64,000 bases of DNA from Shewanella marisflavi (GCF_023283925.1 NZ_JAKIKX010000004.1:62001-126000); one strand, 5' to 3'. Numbered from the stretch's first letter, positions 41,935 through 51,201 are shown. A program made the numbers and translations. The notes: generated by a model not told the origin, from the sequence alone.

Positions 41935-42705
41935 ATGAGCGACGAGCTAGCGGGCAGTGAGAGCATAACGCCAAAGAGTACCTATACCGTGTCGGCCAGG
42001 GGCAAGGCCGATCACCAATCTGTGATGAAGTTTTTAAGGCAACACTTTGGTGCAGTGCCGCTGGCCCAGGTAGAGAGCGTATTTGGTTTTGTGGAGCGCT
42101 CTAGCCTATATGGTGGCCGTTTTTATCTGATGCGACAGTTGTCTGAGCGGGACGTAGGCTTGTTGGCTGATAACAATATTGGTATCAGGATCCCTTTTAC
42201 CAACCACTTTGCCACTAAGGAGGAATTTGACGCCAATCGATCCTTGCTGGCCAAATATCATCACAAACGCAACTCAATCATCTGCACCAATGACGACCTG
42301 GCTTATTGGATTAAGCAGGAGTTTCCCGACTATGACATCGAAGCCAGTGTGATTAAAAATTTGACCAAGGCCGAGCAGCTTGAGGAGGCGCTTACACTCT
42401 ATGACACTGTGGTCTTGCCCATGGTACTCAATGATGACGAGGCGTTCTTGAGCGCGCTGCAACATAAAGATCGTATCCGTCTATTCGCCAACGCAGGATG
42501 TGCTTATACCTGTCCGGCTCGCACCTGCTACAAGTCTATCTCTAAGTTTAATAAGGGCAATGGTGGCGAGTTTAAATGTTCGCAAGACCTCAAGGCCCGT
42601 GAGATGCAGGGCATGGTAGATTTTGACCTCACCCGTCTCAGACGTCTGGGATATCATAAGTTTAAGCTGCTTAGGGCCAGGGCGGGAGAGCAGACGGGCT
42701 ATTAG
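41935..42705 (+). CDS. conserved-type hypothetical with Cys cluster (U32/radical-type context unknown)
   Basis: A 256-residue protein of no family that I can name. The start MSDELAGSES is preferred; upstream in-frame TTG at 41899 is an alternative. A C-terminal cluster NAGCAYTCPARTCYKS plus a later FKCSQ gives four cysteines in the arrangement C-x3-C-x4-C-x22-C or so, which suggests an iron-sulfur or zinc site. The segment RIRLFANAGC with preceding LPMVLNDD resembles the end of a TIM-barrel strand, as in peptidase U32 proteins. It is cytoplasmic and stands alone, followed by a strong hairpin. Confidence 0.6.
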   Translation: MSDELAGSESITPKSTYTVSARGKADHQSVMKFLRQHFGAVPLAQVESVFGFVERSSLYGGRFYLMRQLSERDVGLLADNNIGIRIPFTNHFATKEEFDANRSLLAKYHHKRNSIICTNDDLAYWIKQEFPDYDIEASVIKNLTKAEQLEEALTLYDTVVLPMVLNDDEAFLSALQHKDRIRLFANAGCAYTCPARTCYKSISKFNKGNGGEFKCSQDLKAREMQGMVDFDLTRLRRLGYHKFKLLRARAGEQTGY

Positions 42706-42715
42706 CAGCGCGCGT

Positions 42716-42743
42716 CCGATAACCTATCGATTTAGGTTATCGG
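42716..42743. terminator. 10-bp stem hairpin between convergent genes
   Basis: CCGATAACCT (42716-42725) pairs perfectly with AGGTTATCGG (42734-42743), loop of eight. There is no T run, so it may act as a transcript stabiliser rather than a classic terminator. Confidence 0.5.
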
Positions 42744-42753
42744 TCATTGCGGG

Positions 42754-43116
42754 TTATCGGCCGATGATTTCGCCTTTAAGCGAGTAGGCGGCGAGCAGTA
42801 ATTCCTGCTTCTCTTGTTGTCCCACCTGATGTTTATCTAACACCAGCATAATGTCGTCCAATACGGCTAAAAACTCCTTTTCATTGATGTTCATGGTCTT
42901 GTGCGTCTCAATCATGCTCTTACCCGTATATTCCTGTGGCCCGCCGGTTGCGGCGCAGAGAAACTCCGTCACCTTTTCTATTACGGCGTGACGATCTGAA
43001 TTGAGGTAACGGCTGGCGATATCGGGATTGTCTGCATGGGTATCAAAAATATCTGTCGCTATCTTGGCTATCTGAGTCTCACCGCCAAGACGTTCATAAA
43101 GCGTGGCATCACTCAT
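42754..43116 (-). CDS. truncated haemoglobin, group I
   Basis: A 120-residue 2-over-2 globin. Seen are [14 protein letters not shown], the E-helix region, the GGP turn with EYTGKSM, and the proximal histidine H72 in IETHKTMNI. At the B helix the usual FY pair (Tyr at B10, used to bind O2) reads IFDTH, so the distal pocket differs from that of typical trHbN and ligand kinetics may too. Likely roles are O2 or NO handling. It stands alone. Confidence 0.88.
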   Translation of the reverse strand: MSDATLYERLGGETQIAKIATDIFDTHADNPDIASRYLNSDRHAVIEKVTEFLCAATGGPQEYTGKSMIETHKTMNINEKEFLAVLDDIMLVLDKHQVGQQEKQELLLAAYSLKGEIIGR

Positions 43117-43535
43117 AGTCTTGCCTCACTGGTTGCCGACACCTGGAGGTCGGTATCTCCTTACTTAGGTGATCAATTGTAGTTGTCATCAGGAGAGGCG
43201 AGGCTGCGTTAGCCGCGTCAGTTACCGTGAAGGCGAGTTAATTTGTAAGCGGATGATTCTTTAGGGCTTCTGGCTATTAAAAGATTGTTTGCAGGATGAT
43301 ATTTGTCTAAGCAGCCGTTTTTTAAGGGCATGAGATGAAGCTGGTGAGCAGGCGTTGCACTCCTGTGAACTTTACAATTTGTTCACATTTTTGATTTACA
43401 CCTGTTTTTATTTGGGTATATTGTATACAGAATATTTTATCTCACGGGTAATGTTGTTATTCGTCTGGAGGGAAGCTAACACGCCAAGGATATGGCTAAT
43501 TAACCTAAAACCTAACAATAAGAGTGACTAATAAC
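43117..43535. other. gene-free spacer upstream of M43 protease
   Basis: About 420 bp with AT-rich stretches at 43370-43440, where a promoter of the protease gene is likely (TTGTTCACA, TATACAGAAT). No repeat or RNA was seen. Confidence 0.35.
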
Positions 43536-44603
43536 ATGACCCATAAACTTACATTAGCCATTTTGGCCGCCCTGTTAACGAGCCCTGCCAGTGTGAGCGC
43601 CAAACAACCCGAATTTGCTGCCGACCATTGTAAGGCTGGCGAGATCAATGCTCAGCATTATCGTAATTTCCCCGCCGCTTTAGATGAGGCTAAGGCGCGC
43701 CATGCCAAGTTGTTTGAGCGTAAGCGTGCCATGGCTAAGCCTGGTAGCGACGCTCTCGAAGAGCTGGGGGATACCCCCCAAGCGCTGGCGCTGTCGGCGA
43801 CACCAAACTATGTGATTCCGGTGGTGTTTCATGTCTATGGAACAGAGTTCAATGGCAAGACAGTCAACGATGCAGTGATCATTGATGCGCTTAACAAGAC
43901 TAATGAAGACTTTCAGGGACGCACAGCGGATTTTGCCGATATCGATCCCGAATTCCAGGGGGTAAAGCAGGCGCTCAATATCGAGTTTCGCCTAGCTAGT
44001 ATCGATCCTAATGGTAATCCCACTTCCGGTATCATCTATCATCCGGCGTCTTCTGGGGCGGGCAACTACTCAAGCTCCGACGTGAAACGGGATCATTGGG
44101 ATAACTACAAGTATATGAATGTCTACATTCAGAACGATCTCTATGCCGATGGTGTCACCAATAACTCAGGTGTGGCCTGGTATCCGGACTCCACCATGTC
44201 CAATGAAGGCCTGGCACGTGTGACCTACAACGGCGCCTATTTGGGGAGCAATACCGATGAGAACTTCCGCTCAGTATTGACTCATGAGTTCGGTCACTTC
44301 CTGGATCTGATCCATACCTTCGAAGGTGGGTGTAAGCGTGGCATGGAGCGTCGCTGTGATACCACAGGCGATGAGAATTGTGACACGCCGCAGCAAAACA
44401 GCTGGCAGATGAACCCAGGTGATGGCGGCGTAGTGAACTGCATGGGCCAAACCATCAACTGGCAGAACTTTATGGCTTACTCAGATCAATATGCCAATTT
44501 CACCCAAGATCAGGTAGCCCGTATGACCAATGGTCTGGATAGTCAGGCTCGTGCGACCCTCTGGTCGGCGCAAAACCTGGCCGCGACTGGTGTGGCTAAC
44601 TAA
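43536..44603 (+). CDS. secreted M43-family zinc metalloprotease
   Basis: A 355-residue exported protease of the pappalysin/cytophagalysin type. The signal peptide is residues 1-22 (ending SVSA); a GTG four codons upstream with AAGAG one base before it is an alternative start. A pro-region precedes the catalytic domain. The zinc site is HEFGHFLDLIH (HExxHxxxxxH) and the Met-turn is NFMAYSD. Cysteine pairs around GGCKRGMERRCD and ENCDTPQ are typical of M43 enzymes. The catalytic domain takes the whole C-terminal half; no extra domains. A terminator follows. Confidence 0.93.
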   Translation: MTHKLTLAILAALLTSPASVSAKQPEFAADHCKAGEINAQHYRNFPAALDEAKARHAKLFERKRAMAKPGSDALEELGDTPQALALSATPNYVIPVVFHVYGTEFNGKTVNDAVIIDALNKTNEDFQGRTADFADIDPEFQGVKQALNIEFRLASIDPNGNPTSGIIYHPASSGAGNYSSSDVKRDHWDNYKYMNVYIQNDLYADGVTNNSGVAWYPDSTMSNEGLARVTYNGAYLGSNTDENFRSVLTHEFGHFLDLIHTFEGGCKRGMERRCDTTGDENCDTPQQNSWQMNPGDGGVVNCMGQTINWQNFMAYSDQYANFTQDQVARMTNGLDSQARATLWSAQNLAATGVAN

Positions 44604-44617
44604 TACAGAAAGCCATT

Positions 44618-44646
44618 AAAAAACGCAGCCTTGGCTGCGTTTTTTT
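44618..44646 (+). terminator. terminator of M43 protease gene (CGCAGCC type)
   Basis: Stem CGCAGCC/GGCTGCG (44624-44630, 44633-44639), six A before and seven T after. Confidence 0.92.
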
Positions 44647-44685
44647 GTTTGGGTTAGGCTGGTTTGCTTTGGATTAGTCAAATTG

Positions 44686-45036
44686 CTAGACAAATACCGG
44701 GGCGTCATATTCATAGCCCTCGTCGGTATAGGCAGTCACTATGGCATCATCCACTAAGCCGGCGGGGGAGCTTACCTGAGTCTCAAAGAAGTGCGTGATC
44801 TGCTGGCGACGACCGTGAGCCGCCCAGCTTTCGCCATCGGCCCAGATCTCGTTGAAGACGATAGGATAGTCGGTGCGGCTGGCACTCGGATGGTCTATCT
44901 GACGGGTGAGAATGTACTGAATACACCCCTGTTCCCGCAATGAGTCGGGCTCCAGTGCCTTGAGTACTTCAAAGAGTTCGGCTTCCTTGCCCGCCTTGGG
45001 GCGAAACTGGGCTATCACAAAAACACGAGTGGACAT
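44686..45036 (-). CDS. ABM-domain (YgiN-like) monooxygenase
   Basis: A 116-residue small ferredoxin-like-fold protein of the antibiotic-biosynthesis-monooxygenase family: FRPKAGKEAELFEVLKALEP, then FNEIWADGESWAAHGRRQQI. E. coli YgiN acts on quinols, but family members are diverse, so the substrate is uncertain. It has no cofactor motif, as is usual. The gene is isolated. Confidence 0.85.
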   Translation of the reverse strand: MSTRVFVIAQFRPKAGKEAELFEVLKALEPDSLREQGCIQYILTRQIDHPSASRTDYPIVFNEIWADGESWAAHGRRQQITHFFETQVSSPAGLVDDAIVTAYTDEGYEYDAPVFV

Positions 45037-45314
45037 GGGTAAGTTCTCCTCAGAATAAAGACCGAGTTTAGCCTAGTTTTTCTATGGGTTGAAGCCGAGG
45101 CCTTTTGCTACCTGTCAAAGCCATTGGTGAAGGAATCACTAGCCTTGTTAGGTCGACAATTTATTGGGAGTCACGTTATCTCACCCGCATTATTTGGGGG
45201 CTGCGAGCAGTATTTGGCGAAGCATGTGAGCGACTGGCGAAGCAGGAAGGCTGACTTTGGCAGGTGGGTGAGCAGACAGATGACGGCGAGTCTAGCTCGC
45301 CGCCTGAGTTGGTT

Positions 45315-46826
45315 TTAGTGATCTCGCTGTTTAATACGACCTTGCTGGCTGTGAGACGCTGCGCCGCGGGCCTGTGTGGACTGATGGCTGGTATTTCGCT
45401 GATAGCTCTTTGGCTGAGGGCTTCGCTCTCTTTGAAAGGCGTTGGGCTGAGGGTTCCGCTCTCTTTGAAAGTTATTGGGCTGATGGCTCCTTTCTCTTTG
45501 AAAGTTATTGGGCTGATGGCTCTTGTCGCGTTGAAGCCCTTTATCACGCTGATAGCTGTTGTTGCGCTGAAGGCTCTTATCACGCTGATAGCTGTTGTTG
45601 CGCTGAAGGCTCTTATCACGCTGAGGGCTCTTATCACGCTGAAGGCTCTTATCCCTTTGCCCTTGGCTCTGATGTGACCAATCCCTGGCTTTAATGCCCG
45701 AAGCTCGGTCGGCCTTTGGCTCGCCTTTTAGGTTGAGCTTGTCCCTTTTTTCATAGTATTTGGTCGGCTGCTGATGTTTATCGGCGCGAGTGACCTTGTG
45801 CTGACGAGTATCACTTAGTTTGTGGCTAAAGTTTTGCTCTCGACGTGCTTGGATCTGCGCTGAGCCCTGATGTTTAGCCGGATTCATTTTGTCATGGCGT
45901 CCGACATTTTTGTGCTGCTTGACATCATAACGGTTTGGGCGATATTGACCATAGCGAGCCTTGACCTTAGGCGAGCGGTAGGCAACACCGTGTCGATGTG
46001 CCGGTTTATGGTTCCAGCGCTGTGCGCCGTGACTAGTCACTATGCGTTTGTGGGGACGATAGTGCGCCGTATGGTGATGGTGAGTTACCACAATGTGACG
46101 GTGTCTCCAGCTAAAGGCACTGAAAAAGAAGTTAAAACTGATGCGAATCCCGCTGTTCCAGTAAAAGTGGCTTGAAAAATGCCCAGGGCGATAGTAACCA
46201 TAGCTCGGTGGATAGGCCCAATAAACGGGTGGGTAGTTATACCAGTGCCAGTGTCCATAGACCACGCGGGTGTCATAGTAAGGCACATAGATCACCTCCG
46301 GCTGCACCGGCTCTATGATGATCTGACGATTGACCTTAGTGACGCGCATATTTTTCATCTCATCGAAGGCGTCGGCCTCTTCTGCCTGCTGTCTCAGGCC
46401 TTGAATGCTATCTAAAATCCGCCCCTCGTCTTGCAGGAAGGCATCCCCGAGTTTCTGGGTCCATTCTAGATCGTCGCTCAGGCGTTGCAGCACATCGGGA
46501 AAGGCAACCAAAGCGGTGACGCTGGGATCCCAATCTTGCTTCTCTGCGCGTTTGACTGCTTCAGCGCTGTCTAAGTTTTGATGCTTGTCACGCCAACGCT
46601 TGGCCTGAACGACCTCAAGCGGGTAGGTGGAAGCAATCAAAATATGGGTGAGCAAACTGTCTGGATATAGTGCGATGGGAGCCAGCATCTGTGCTAACTC
46701 GGCGTTGCTAAACTGTATCTCCTGAGCAGCATCTTGCGTCCCTTCCAGTGCCGATACTGAAGGACTAAGCAGTGACTGTGAAACGGCAAAGAGCAGGAGC
46801 AAAGTCCATTGTCTGATGCTTTTCAT
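45315..46826 (-). CDS. DUF3300 family exported protein with low-complexity C terminus
   Basis: A 503-residue exported protein. Signal peptide ends near VSALE (residue 27). The DUF3300 domain covers about 40-190 (LAPIALYPDSLLTHILIAST, YPLEVVQAKRW, QPEVIYVPYYDTRVVYG). Then a Trp/Tyr/His-rich segment (about 195-280) and a basic tail. The tail holds perfect and near-perfect six-residue repeats (QRDKSL, QRNNSY) and later 11-residue repeats (QPNNFQRERSH), at DNA about 45390-45665. Its role is unknown; the tail should be disordered and could bind acidic polymers or metals. Repeat copy number may vary between strains. Confidence 0.85.
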   Translation of the reverse strand: MKSIRQWTLLLLFAVSQSLLSPSVSALEGTQDAAQEIQFSNAELAQMLAPIALYPDSLLTHILIASTYPLEVVQAKRWRDKHQNLDSAEAVKRAEKQDWDPSVTALVAFPDVLQRLSDDLEWTQKLGDAFLQDEGRILDSIQGLRQQAEEADAFDEMKNMRVTKVNRQIIIEPVQPEVIYVPYYDTRVVYGHWHWYNYPPVYWAYPPSYGYYRPGHFSSHFYWNSGIRISFNFFFSAFSWRHRHIVVTHHHHTAHYRPHKRIVTSHGAQRWNHKPAHRHGVAYRSPKVKARYGQYRPNRYDVKQHKNVGRHDKMNPAKHQGSAQIQARREQNFSHKLSDTRQHKVTRADKHQQPTKYYEKRDKLNLKGEPKADRASGIKARDWSHQSQGQRDKSLQRDKSPQRDKSLQRNNSYQRDKSLQRNNSYQRDKGLQRDKSHQPNNFQRERSHQPNNFQRERNPQPNAFQRERSPQPKSYQRNTSHQSTQARGAASHSQQGRIKQRDH

Positions 46827-47124
46827 AACGTCTCCTAGGCTTATCTGTCATTGGATTTGATCAGATGATAAACCGCCCAAGATGAACATTAGCTGAAGGC
46901 TATTTTATTCCTGAGATACCTATTGGTCGACGTCAGCCATGTGATGGAGAAAAGCGAAGAGCGAAGTACACGAAAAGCAACTATAGTTGTAATCATATCA
47001 GCTTATTAGCGGTAATGATTCGGTGTGTTAATGATATAAAAAAACCAAGGTAAACTGGGGTAAAATAACTAACATCATCCCCCTGAGGGAGAGAATTATG
47101 GGGCAGACGGAGAGCGGGTGCTAG

Positions 47125-48438
47125 GTGAGTATTCAGAAAAAACTATTAGGTTTGCTGACGCTGTTATTCCTATTTGTATTTGCCAATATATTCATGGCTT
47201 ACTTTTTAGAGCAAAAGAGTGAGCAAAAACTGAGTTCGGTTAATCATACCCATAACTTGCTGTCCTACTCAGATCAGCTTTTATTGGCGCTGGCCAATGC
47301 CGAGACGGGGCAGAGGGGGTATCTGCTCACGGGCCAAAGGCATTATCTTCAGCCTTATAACCTTTCGCTTAACACCATCGACGACTTGCTGAATAAGCTC
47401 ACAATACTCACCCAGGACAACCTGAAACAGCAACAACTGTTAGGGCGCTTGAGCGCAGAGGTGGAGTTTAAAATAGCCGAGTTAAAAGAGTCATTAGCGC
47501 TTCACGAGCAAGACCAAGTTGCTGCTATGGCACTGGTGCGCAGTAATTTGGGCCAAGAATATATGGATAATATTCGTCATTATATAGATGATTTTAATCG
47601 CGAAGAGCAGCGCTTACTCGACATTCGTGTGGCCGAGCTCAGCGAGGTGAGAAGTGATATTAGGACCGTTTTTATCATTGAAATCATAGTGACTCTGTTT
47701 TTGGCATTGGCAATTTTTGTGCTGATCAGAAAAGATTTGTTTGCCCCCTTAACTAAATTAGTCGATGCCACAAAGCGAATGGAGGCGGGGGAACGTCAAC
47801 ACCTGACCGATTTCTTGCCCAACAACGAGATCGGTTACTTGATGTCATCATTTTACAAAATGAGCGAAGCCGTATTTCAAAAGCATCAGCAGCTGCATAA
47901 ACAGGCGCATCTCGATGAACTCACGGGAGTCAGTAATAGGGTCTGTCTGTTTAAAGACATAAGCCATGCGATAGAGCAGGCGCTGCACAAAGAGACTATT
48001 TTGGCATTACTGTTTTTGGATATCGACAATTTCAAACAGATAAACGATAAGCATGGTCATCATTGCGGAGATCAGCTTTTGAAAGTGCTGGCAACAAGAC
48101 TAACCCAGAGTTTGCGGCGCAGCGACGGTATTTATCGCTACGGTGGTGACGAGTTTATTATCTTGCTCAGTGATATGAGCAGCGTAGAGGAAGTTCATAA
48201 AACCCTAGCTGGGGTCGTCGCAAAAATGCAAGGTAGCTTGAGTTACCAAGGGGAAGAGCTGCCGCTGCACTTCAGTCTCGGTGCCGCACTGGTGCCTCAG
48301 GACTGCCAAGACAGTGAAACCTTGATTCGATATGCCGATATTGCCATGTACGTGTCTAAGCGAGAGGGACTGCAAAAACTGGTCTATTTCGAGCCCAAGA
48401 TGCTTGAAGACAATAGCCAACAGCATACGGAGTCTTAA
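47125..48438 (+). CDS. CHASE3-GGDEF diguanylate cyclase
   Basis: A 437-residue membrane signalling enzyme with a GTG start. TM1 (about 6-27), a periplasmic CHASE3-type domain (NAETGQRGYLLTGQRHYL), TM2 (about 181-201), a HAMP linker, then the GGDEF domain. The active loop YGGDEF is intact and the inhibitory site RRSD lies five residues before it, so product feedback is expected. It should make cyclic di-GMP from two GTP in response to a periplasmic signal. It opposes the HD-GYP protein encoded at 30.6 kb. Confidence 0.93.
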   Translation: MSIQKKLLGLLTLLFLFVFANIFMAYFLEQKSEQKLSSVNHTHNLLSYSDQLLLALANAETGQRGYLLTGQRHYLQPYNLSLNTIDDLLNKLTILTQDNLKQQQLLGRLSAEVEFKIAELKESLALHEQDQVAAMALVRSNLGQEYMDNIRHYIDDFNREEQRLLDIRVAELSEVRSDIRTVFIIEIIVTLFLALAIFVLIRKDLFAPLTKLVDATKRMEAGERQHLTDFLPNNEIGYLMSSFYKMSEAVFQKHQQLHKQAHLDELTGVSNRVCLFKDISHAIEQALHKETILALLFLDIDNFKQINDKHGHHCGDQLLKVLATRLTQSLRRSDGIYRYGGDEFIILLSDMSSVEEVHKTLAGVVAKMQGSLSYQGEELPLHFSLGAALVPQDCQDSETLIRYADIAMYVSKREGLQKLVYFEPKMLEDNSQQHTES

Positions 48439-48483
48439 CCTTGAGCTGTGCCAGCAAACCTTGAGGCTAACTTTAGGCCAGCA

Positions 48484-49896
48484 TTAACTCGCAAATTGTT
48501 GTTCAAACATGAGTTCAAACTTGGCGCCACCTAAGCTCTTACTCTCATCTATGGATAGTGAGCCCTGATAGCTGTCCACCAAGTCACGCACTATGGCCAA
48601 CCCGATACCATGTCCCTTCGCATAAGTGTCGGCGCGTTTTCCCCGTTCTAAGATGGTTTGCCGCTGAGCCGGGCTAATGCCTTGCCCATCATCTTCGACG
48701 CTGATAATGAGCTTGCCTGAGCGGCTTTCAACACTGAGTTCGACTCGTGATTGCGCGGCTTTACAAGCGTTATCCAGCAGGTTACCCAACATCTCGGTCA
48801 GATCGCTCTGATCGCCATAAAAGATATCTTGGTTATCAGGCACCTTGCCATAGTTCAGTTGCACATCAGGGTGGATCTTGACCAATGTACGCAGCAGTTT
48901 ATCTGAGACTTGATTGACCTTAATCCCCAGATGCCAGGCGTTACCAGCCGCGCTCTGCGCCCGTTTGAGCTGATGGCCTATGGTGCGGTTAATCTGACTC
49001 ACCTGTTCCTGTGAGGTCGCACTGAGATCTTTTTGACTTTGAATCACGGCTAAGGGGGTCTTCAGGCTGTGGGCCAAATCAGAAAGCGCATTACGATAGC
49101 GGCTGCGCTGGCGCTGCTCGGTACTGAGTAGGGTGTTGAGCTGTTTGGCCACATCTTGCAATTCGTTGGGGTAGTGACCGCTGAGCTGCTGCGCCTCGCC
49201 GCGCTGTACTTGTCCAAGCTCCTCTTTAAAGCGGGCCAGGGGTTTTAGTGTCCAGGCCAGCCAGGCAAATTGGGTCGCCAGCAAGACGGCCGTCAAGATA
49301 AACAGCCAGGTCCAGAGGTGTTGACTAAAGGCCTGTTGTTGCTGCTCGACACCAGCCAAGTCTTTGATGATGTGGACGGTAATAGGGGCGCTTAATGATT
49401 GCGGCTCAGTCGGGGCAAAGCGCACGCTAAAGCTGTAGATGAGATGGGGTTTGCCGTCCACCGTTATATTGCCAAATTCGCTGCGTCCCACCTTAGGGTG
49501 TGGCAGTGGTGCTGTCAGGCTAAGGCCAAGAAAAGAATTAGATGACCAAAGGAGGGCATTGTCAGTTGCGCCGTCGCCCTGGCGGTCGCTAGCAGTTAGG
49601 TTATTGTTCTGACGAACAATAATGGCATAAAGGCCAGAGCCGATAACATTAAATTGATTTTCCAGCAGCGCCTCTGGCATATAGAGTTTGCCGTCTTCCA
49701 TCTCAGTCACGGCTAATACCGAATAGAGGTAGGCGCTCAGCTGCTCATTGACGTTATTAAGCACCTGTTGTTTAAAGGCGTTATTAAGAGTAAAGCCGAT
49801 GGTGGGTAACAGCAGCAGGATCAATAGTAGCGCGCTGATGATCAGGCGAACCCTGAGGGAGTTAAGTTTGCCCTGTGGGGCTCGCTGACTGCTCAT
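48484..49896 (-). CDS. PhoQ-like sensor histidine kinase
   Basis: A 470-residue kinase: TM1 (about 17-38), periplasmic sensor of about 150 residues, TM2 (about 198-218), HAMP, the H-box DLAHSLKTPLAVI, and the ATPase domain (LGNLLDNACKAAQ, EDDGQGI, GHGIGLAIV). The layout and H-box match the PhoQ group, which senses divalent cations, pH or antimicrobial peptides; the sensor itself is divergent, so the signal is uncertain. It is the third gene of an operon with the response regulator and PepSY genes. Confidence 0.92.
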   Translation of the reverse strand: MSSQRAPQGKLNSLRVRLIISALLLILLLLPTIGFTLNNAFKQQVLNNVNEQLSAYLYSVLAVTEMEDGKLYMPEALLENQFNVIGSGLYAIIVRQNNNLTASDRQGDGATDNALLWSSNSFLGLSLTAPLPHPKVGRSEFGNITVDGKPHLIYSFSVRFAPTEPQSLSAPITVHIIKDLAGVEQQQQAFSQHLWTWLFILTAVLLATQFAWLAWTLKPLARFKEELGQVQRGEAQQLSGHYPNELQDVAKQLNTLLSTEQRQRSRYRNALSDLAHSLKTPLAVIQSQKDLSATSQEQVSQINRTIGHQLKRAQSAAGNAWHLGIKVNQVSDKLLRTLVKIHPDVQLNYGKVPDNQDIFYGDQSDLTEMLGNLLDNACKAAQSRVELSVESRSGKLIISVEDDGQGISPAQRQTILERGKRADTYAKGHGIGLAIVRDLVDSYQGSLSIDESKSLGGAKFELMFEQQFAS

Positions 49897-49910
49897 GCAA
49901 TGGCCTCGGC

Positions 49911-50594
49911 TTAGTTGTCGTTGTCCAGTGGTTTGAGGCGATAGCCCTGGCCACGCAGGGTCTCAATCAGACCATACTGACCGTCTGGGTCGAGCTTTTT
50001 GCGCAGGCGGCGGATAAAGACCTCGATAACATTGGAGTCGAGATCGAAGTCCTGATCATAGATATGTTCGATAAGTATGCTCTTGGACTTCACTTCACCG
50101 ATATGCAGCATGAAATACTCAAATAGCTTGTACTCTGAGCCGCTTAGACTCACGTTTTGTTCGCCAAATTTAATCTCATGGCTACTGGTATTAAGGGAAT
50201 AGGGGCCATTTTGGATTAGGGGACTGGACTTGCCTGCCGCCCGGCGGATCAGCGCCTTGAGGCGAGCGATCAGTTCTTCGGGGTGAAATGGCTTGGTTAG
50301 ATAGTCATCGGCGCCAGCGTCTAACCCTTCAACCTTGTCCTGCCAGTTGTCGCGGGCGGTGAGTATCAGTATGGGATAGTCTATGCCCTGTTGCCTAAGT
50401 TGTGCGATGAGGGCGATACCGTCTAGTTTAGGCAAACCGACATCGATAATGGCTGCGTCATAGGGATATTCCTGACCCTGAAACAGACCCTCTTCACCAT
50501 CGCTGGCGATATCTAAGGTGTAGTGGGCATCGAGCAGGTGCTGCTTCAAGTTTTCCTGCAGGGCTAAATCGTCTTCAACCAGTAGTAATCGCAT
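49911..50594 (-). CDS. PhoP-like OmpR-family response regulator
   Basis: A 227-residue regulator. The receiver has the phosphoacceptor aspartate in AAIIDVGLPKLDG (about D51) and the KPF lysine. The C-terminal winged helix (about 130-225) includes SSNVIEVFIRRLRKKLD-like DSNVIEVFIRRLRKKLD. It belongs to the PhoP/QseB group. The paired kinase follows 14 bp downstream and the PepSY gene is 26 bp upstream. Direct-repeat sites in the promoter region (51070-51143) are probable binding sites. Confidence 0.93.
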   Translation of the reverse strand: MRLLLVEDDLALQENLKQHLLDAHYTLDIASDGEEGLFQGQEYPYDAAIIDVGLPKLDGIALIAQLRQQGIDYPILILTARDNWQDKVEGLDAGADDYLTKPFHPEELIARLKALIRRAAGKSSPLIQNGPYSLNTSSHEIKFGEQNVSLSGSEYKLFEYFMLHIGEVKSKSILIEHIYDQDFDLDSNVIEVFIRRLRKKLDPDGQYGLIETLRGQGYRLKPLDNDN

Positions 50595-50620
50595 TAGCGT
50601 GTCCTTTGTTGTTATTCAGG

Positions 50621-50938
50621 CTATTGCCTGCGCATCTGCCCGGTAACCGCGTCGATGGCGACATAGAAGACGACACCATCTTGGCTGAGCAATTTAGCGC
50701 GGTAGCCGGGATTGCCGTTGACTCGCGTCGATTGTACGCTGAGTACTTTGGCGTTATAGCGTCCCTTTACCATCTGTGTTGCCTGCTGACGATTCTTAAC
50801 TCTTAGATTTTGATGAGTATTTTTTTGAGCAGCGATTAACATGCTGCTCGTCGACGCCGATATGCCCAAGCCAGAGGCATGCCCTTGCAGTGGCAATATC
50901 AGCGAAAGGGTAGCGAGCAAAATTAAGGCTGTTTTCAT
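50621..50938 (-). CDS. PepSY-domain periplasmic protein
   Basis: A 105-residue exported protein from MKTALIL with AGGTG upstream. Signal peptide to about residue 22 (QGHA). The C-terminal half is a PepSY domain (YNAKVLSVQSTRVNG, YRAKLLSQDGVVFYVAIDA, VTGQMRRQ). PepSY proteins often sit with PhoPQ-like systems and may modulate kinase or protease activity. It is first in the operon with the response regulator and kinase genes. Confidence 0.87.
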   Translation of the reverse strand: MKTALILLATLSLILPLQGHASGLGISASTSSMLIAAQKNTHQNLRVKNRQQATQMVKGRYNAKVLSVQSTRVNGNPGYRAKLLSQDGVVFYVAIDAVTGQMRRQ

Positions 50939-51069
50939 CAAAATCACCTGTGTTGAATTCTCCGAACAGTGTAAAAGATCCTATAAAAATAAGAAACATA
51001 TGCCTTCAAACGCGATGTGAGTTAAGAGGTTGCGGGCAAAGGTTAGCAAGCATTATGGCTAGCGCCAGA

Positions 51070-51086
51070 TGAACGCTACCTGAATG
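51070..51086 (-). promoter_or_regulatory. PhoP-box-like direct repeat facing the PepSY operon
   Basis: Minus strand CATTCA-N5-CGTTCA, an 11-bp period direct repeat. The PhoP box of enterics is (T)GTTTA-N5-(T)GTTTA. It lies 132 bp upstream of the PepSY start. Confidence 0.5.
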
Positions 51087-51126
51087 CTGTCATTGTCTCC
51101 ATCTTATTGAATCGGTTAATTTTTAA

Positions 51127-51143
51127 TGTTCAGCTTATGTTCA
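51127..51143 (+). promoter_or_regulatory. PhoP-box-like direct repeat facing the GlyGly-CTERM gene
   Basis: TGTTCA-N5-TGTTCA, exact repeat with 11-bp period, 59 bp upstream of the start codon. Confidence 0.6.
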
Positions 51144-51201
51144 TTTTCAATCCTTTCTAATGGCCTTAAGCAAGGCGAAAGCCATTTGATGGAGATTGAT
51201 T

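Noticed and set aside
45264..45677. Plus-strand frames with leucine/alanine or Tyr/Ser repeats opposite the DUF3300 gene
   Set aside because: They are antisense images of the repeated DNA in the DUF3300 tail.
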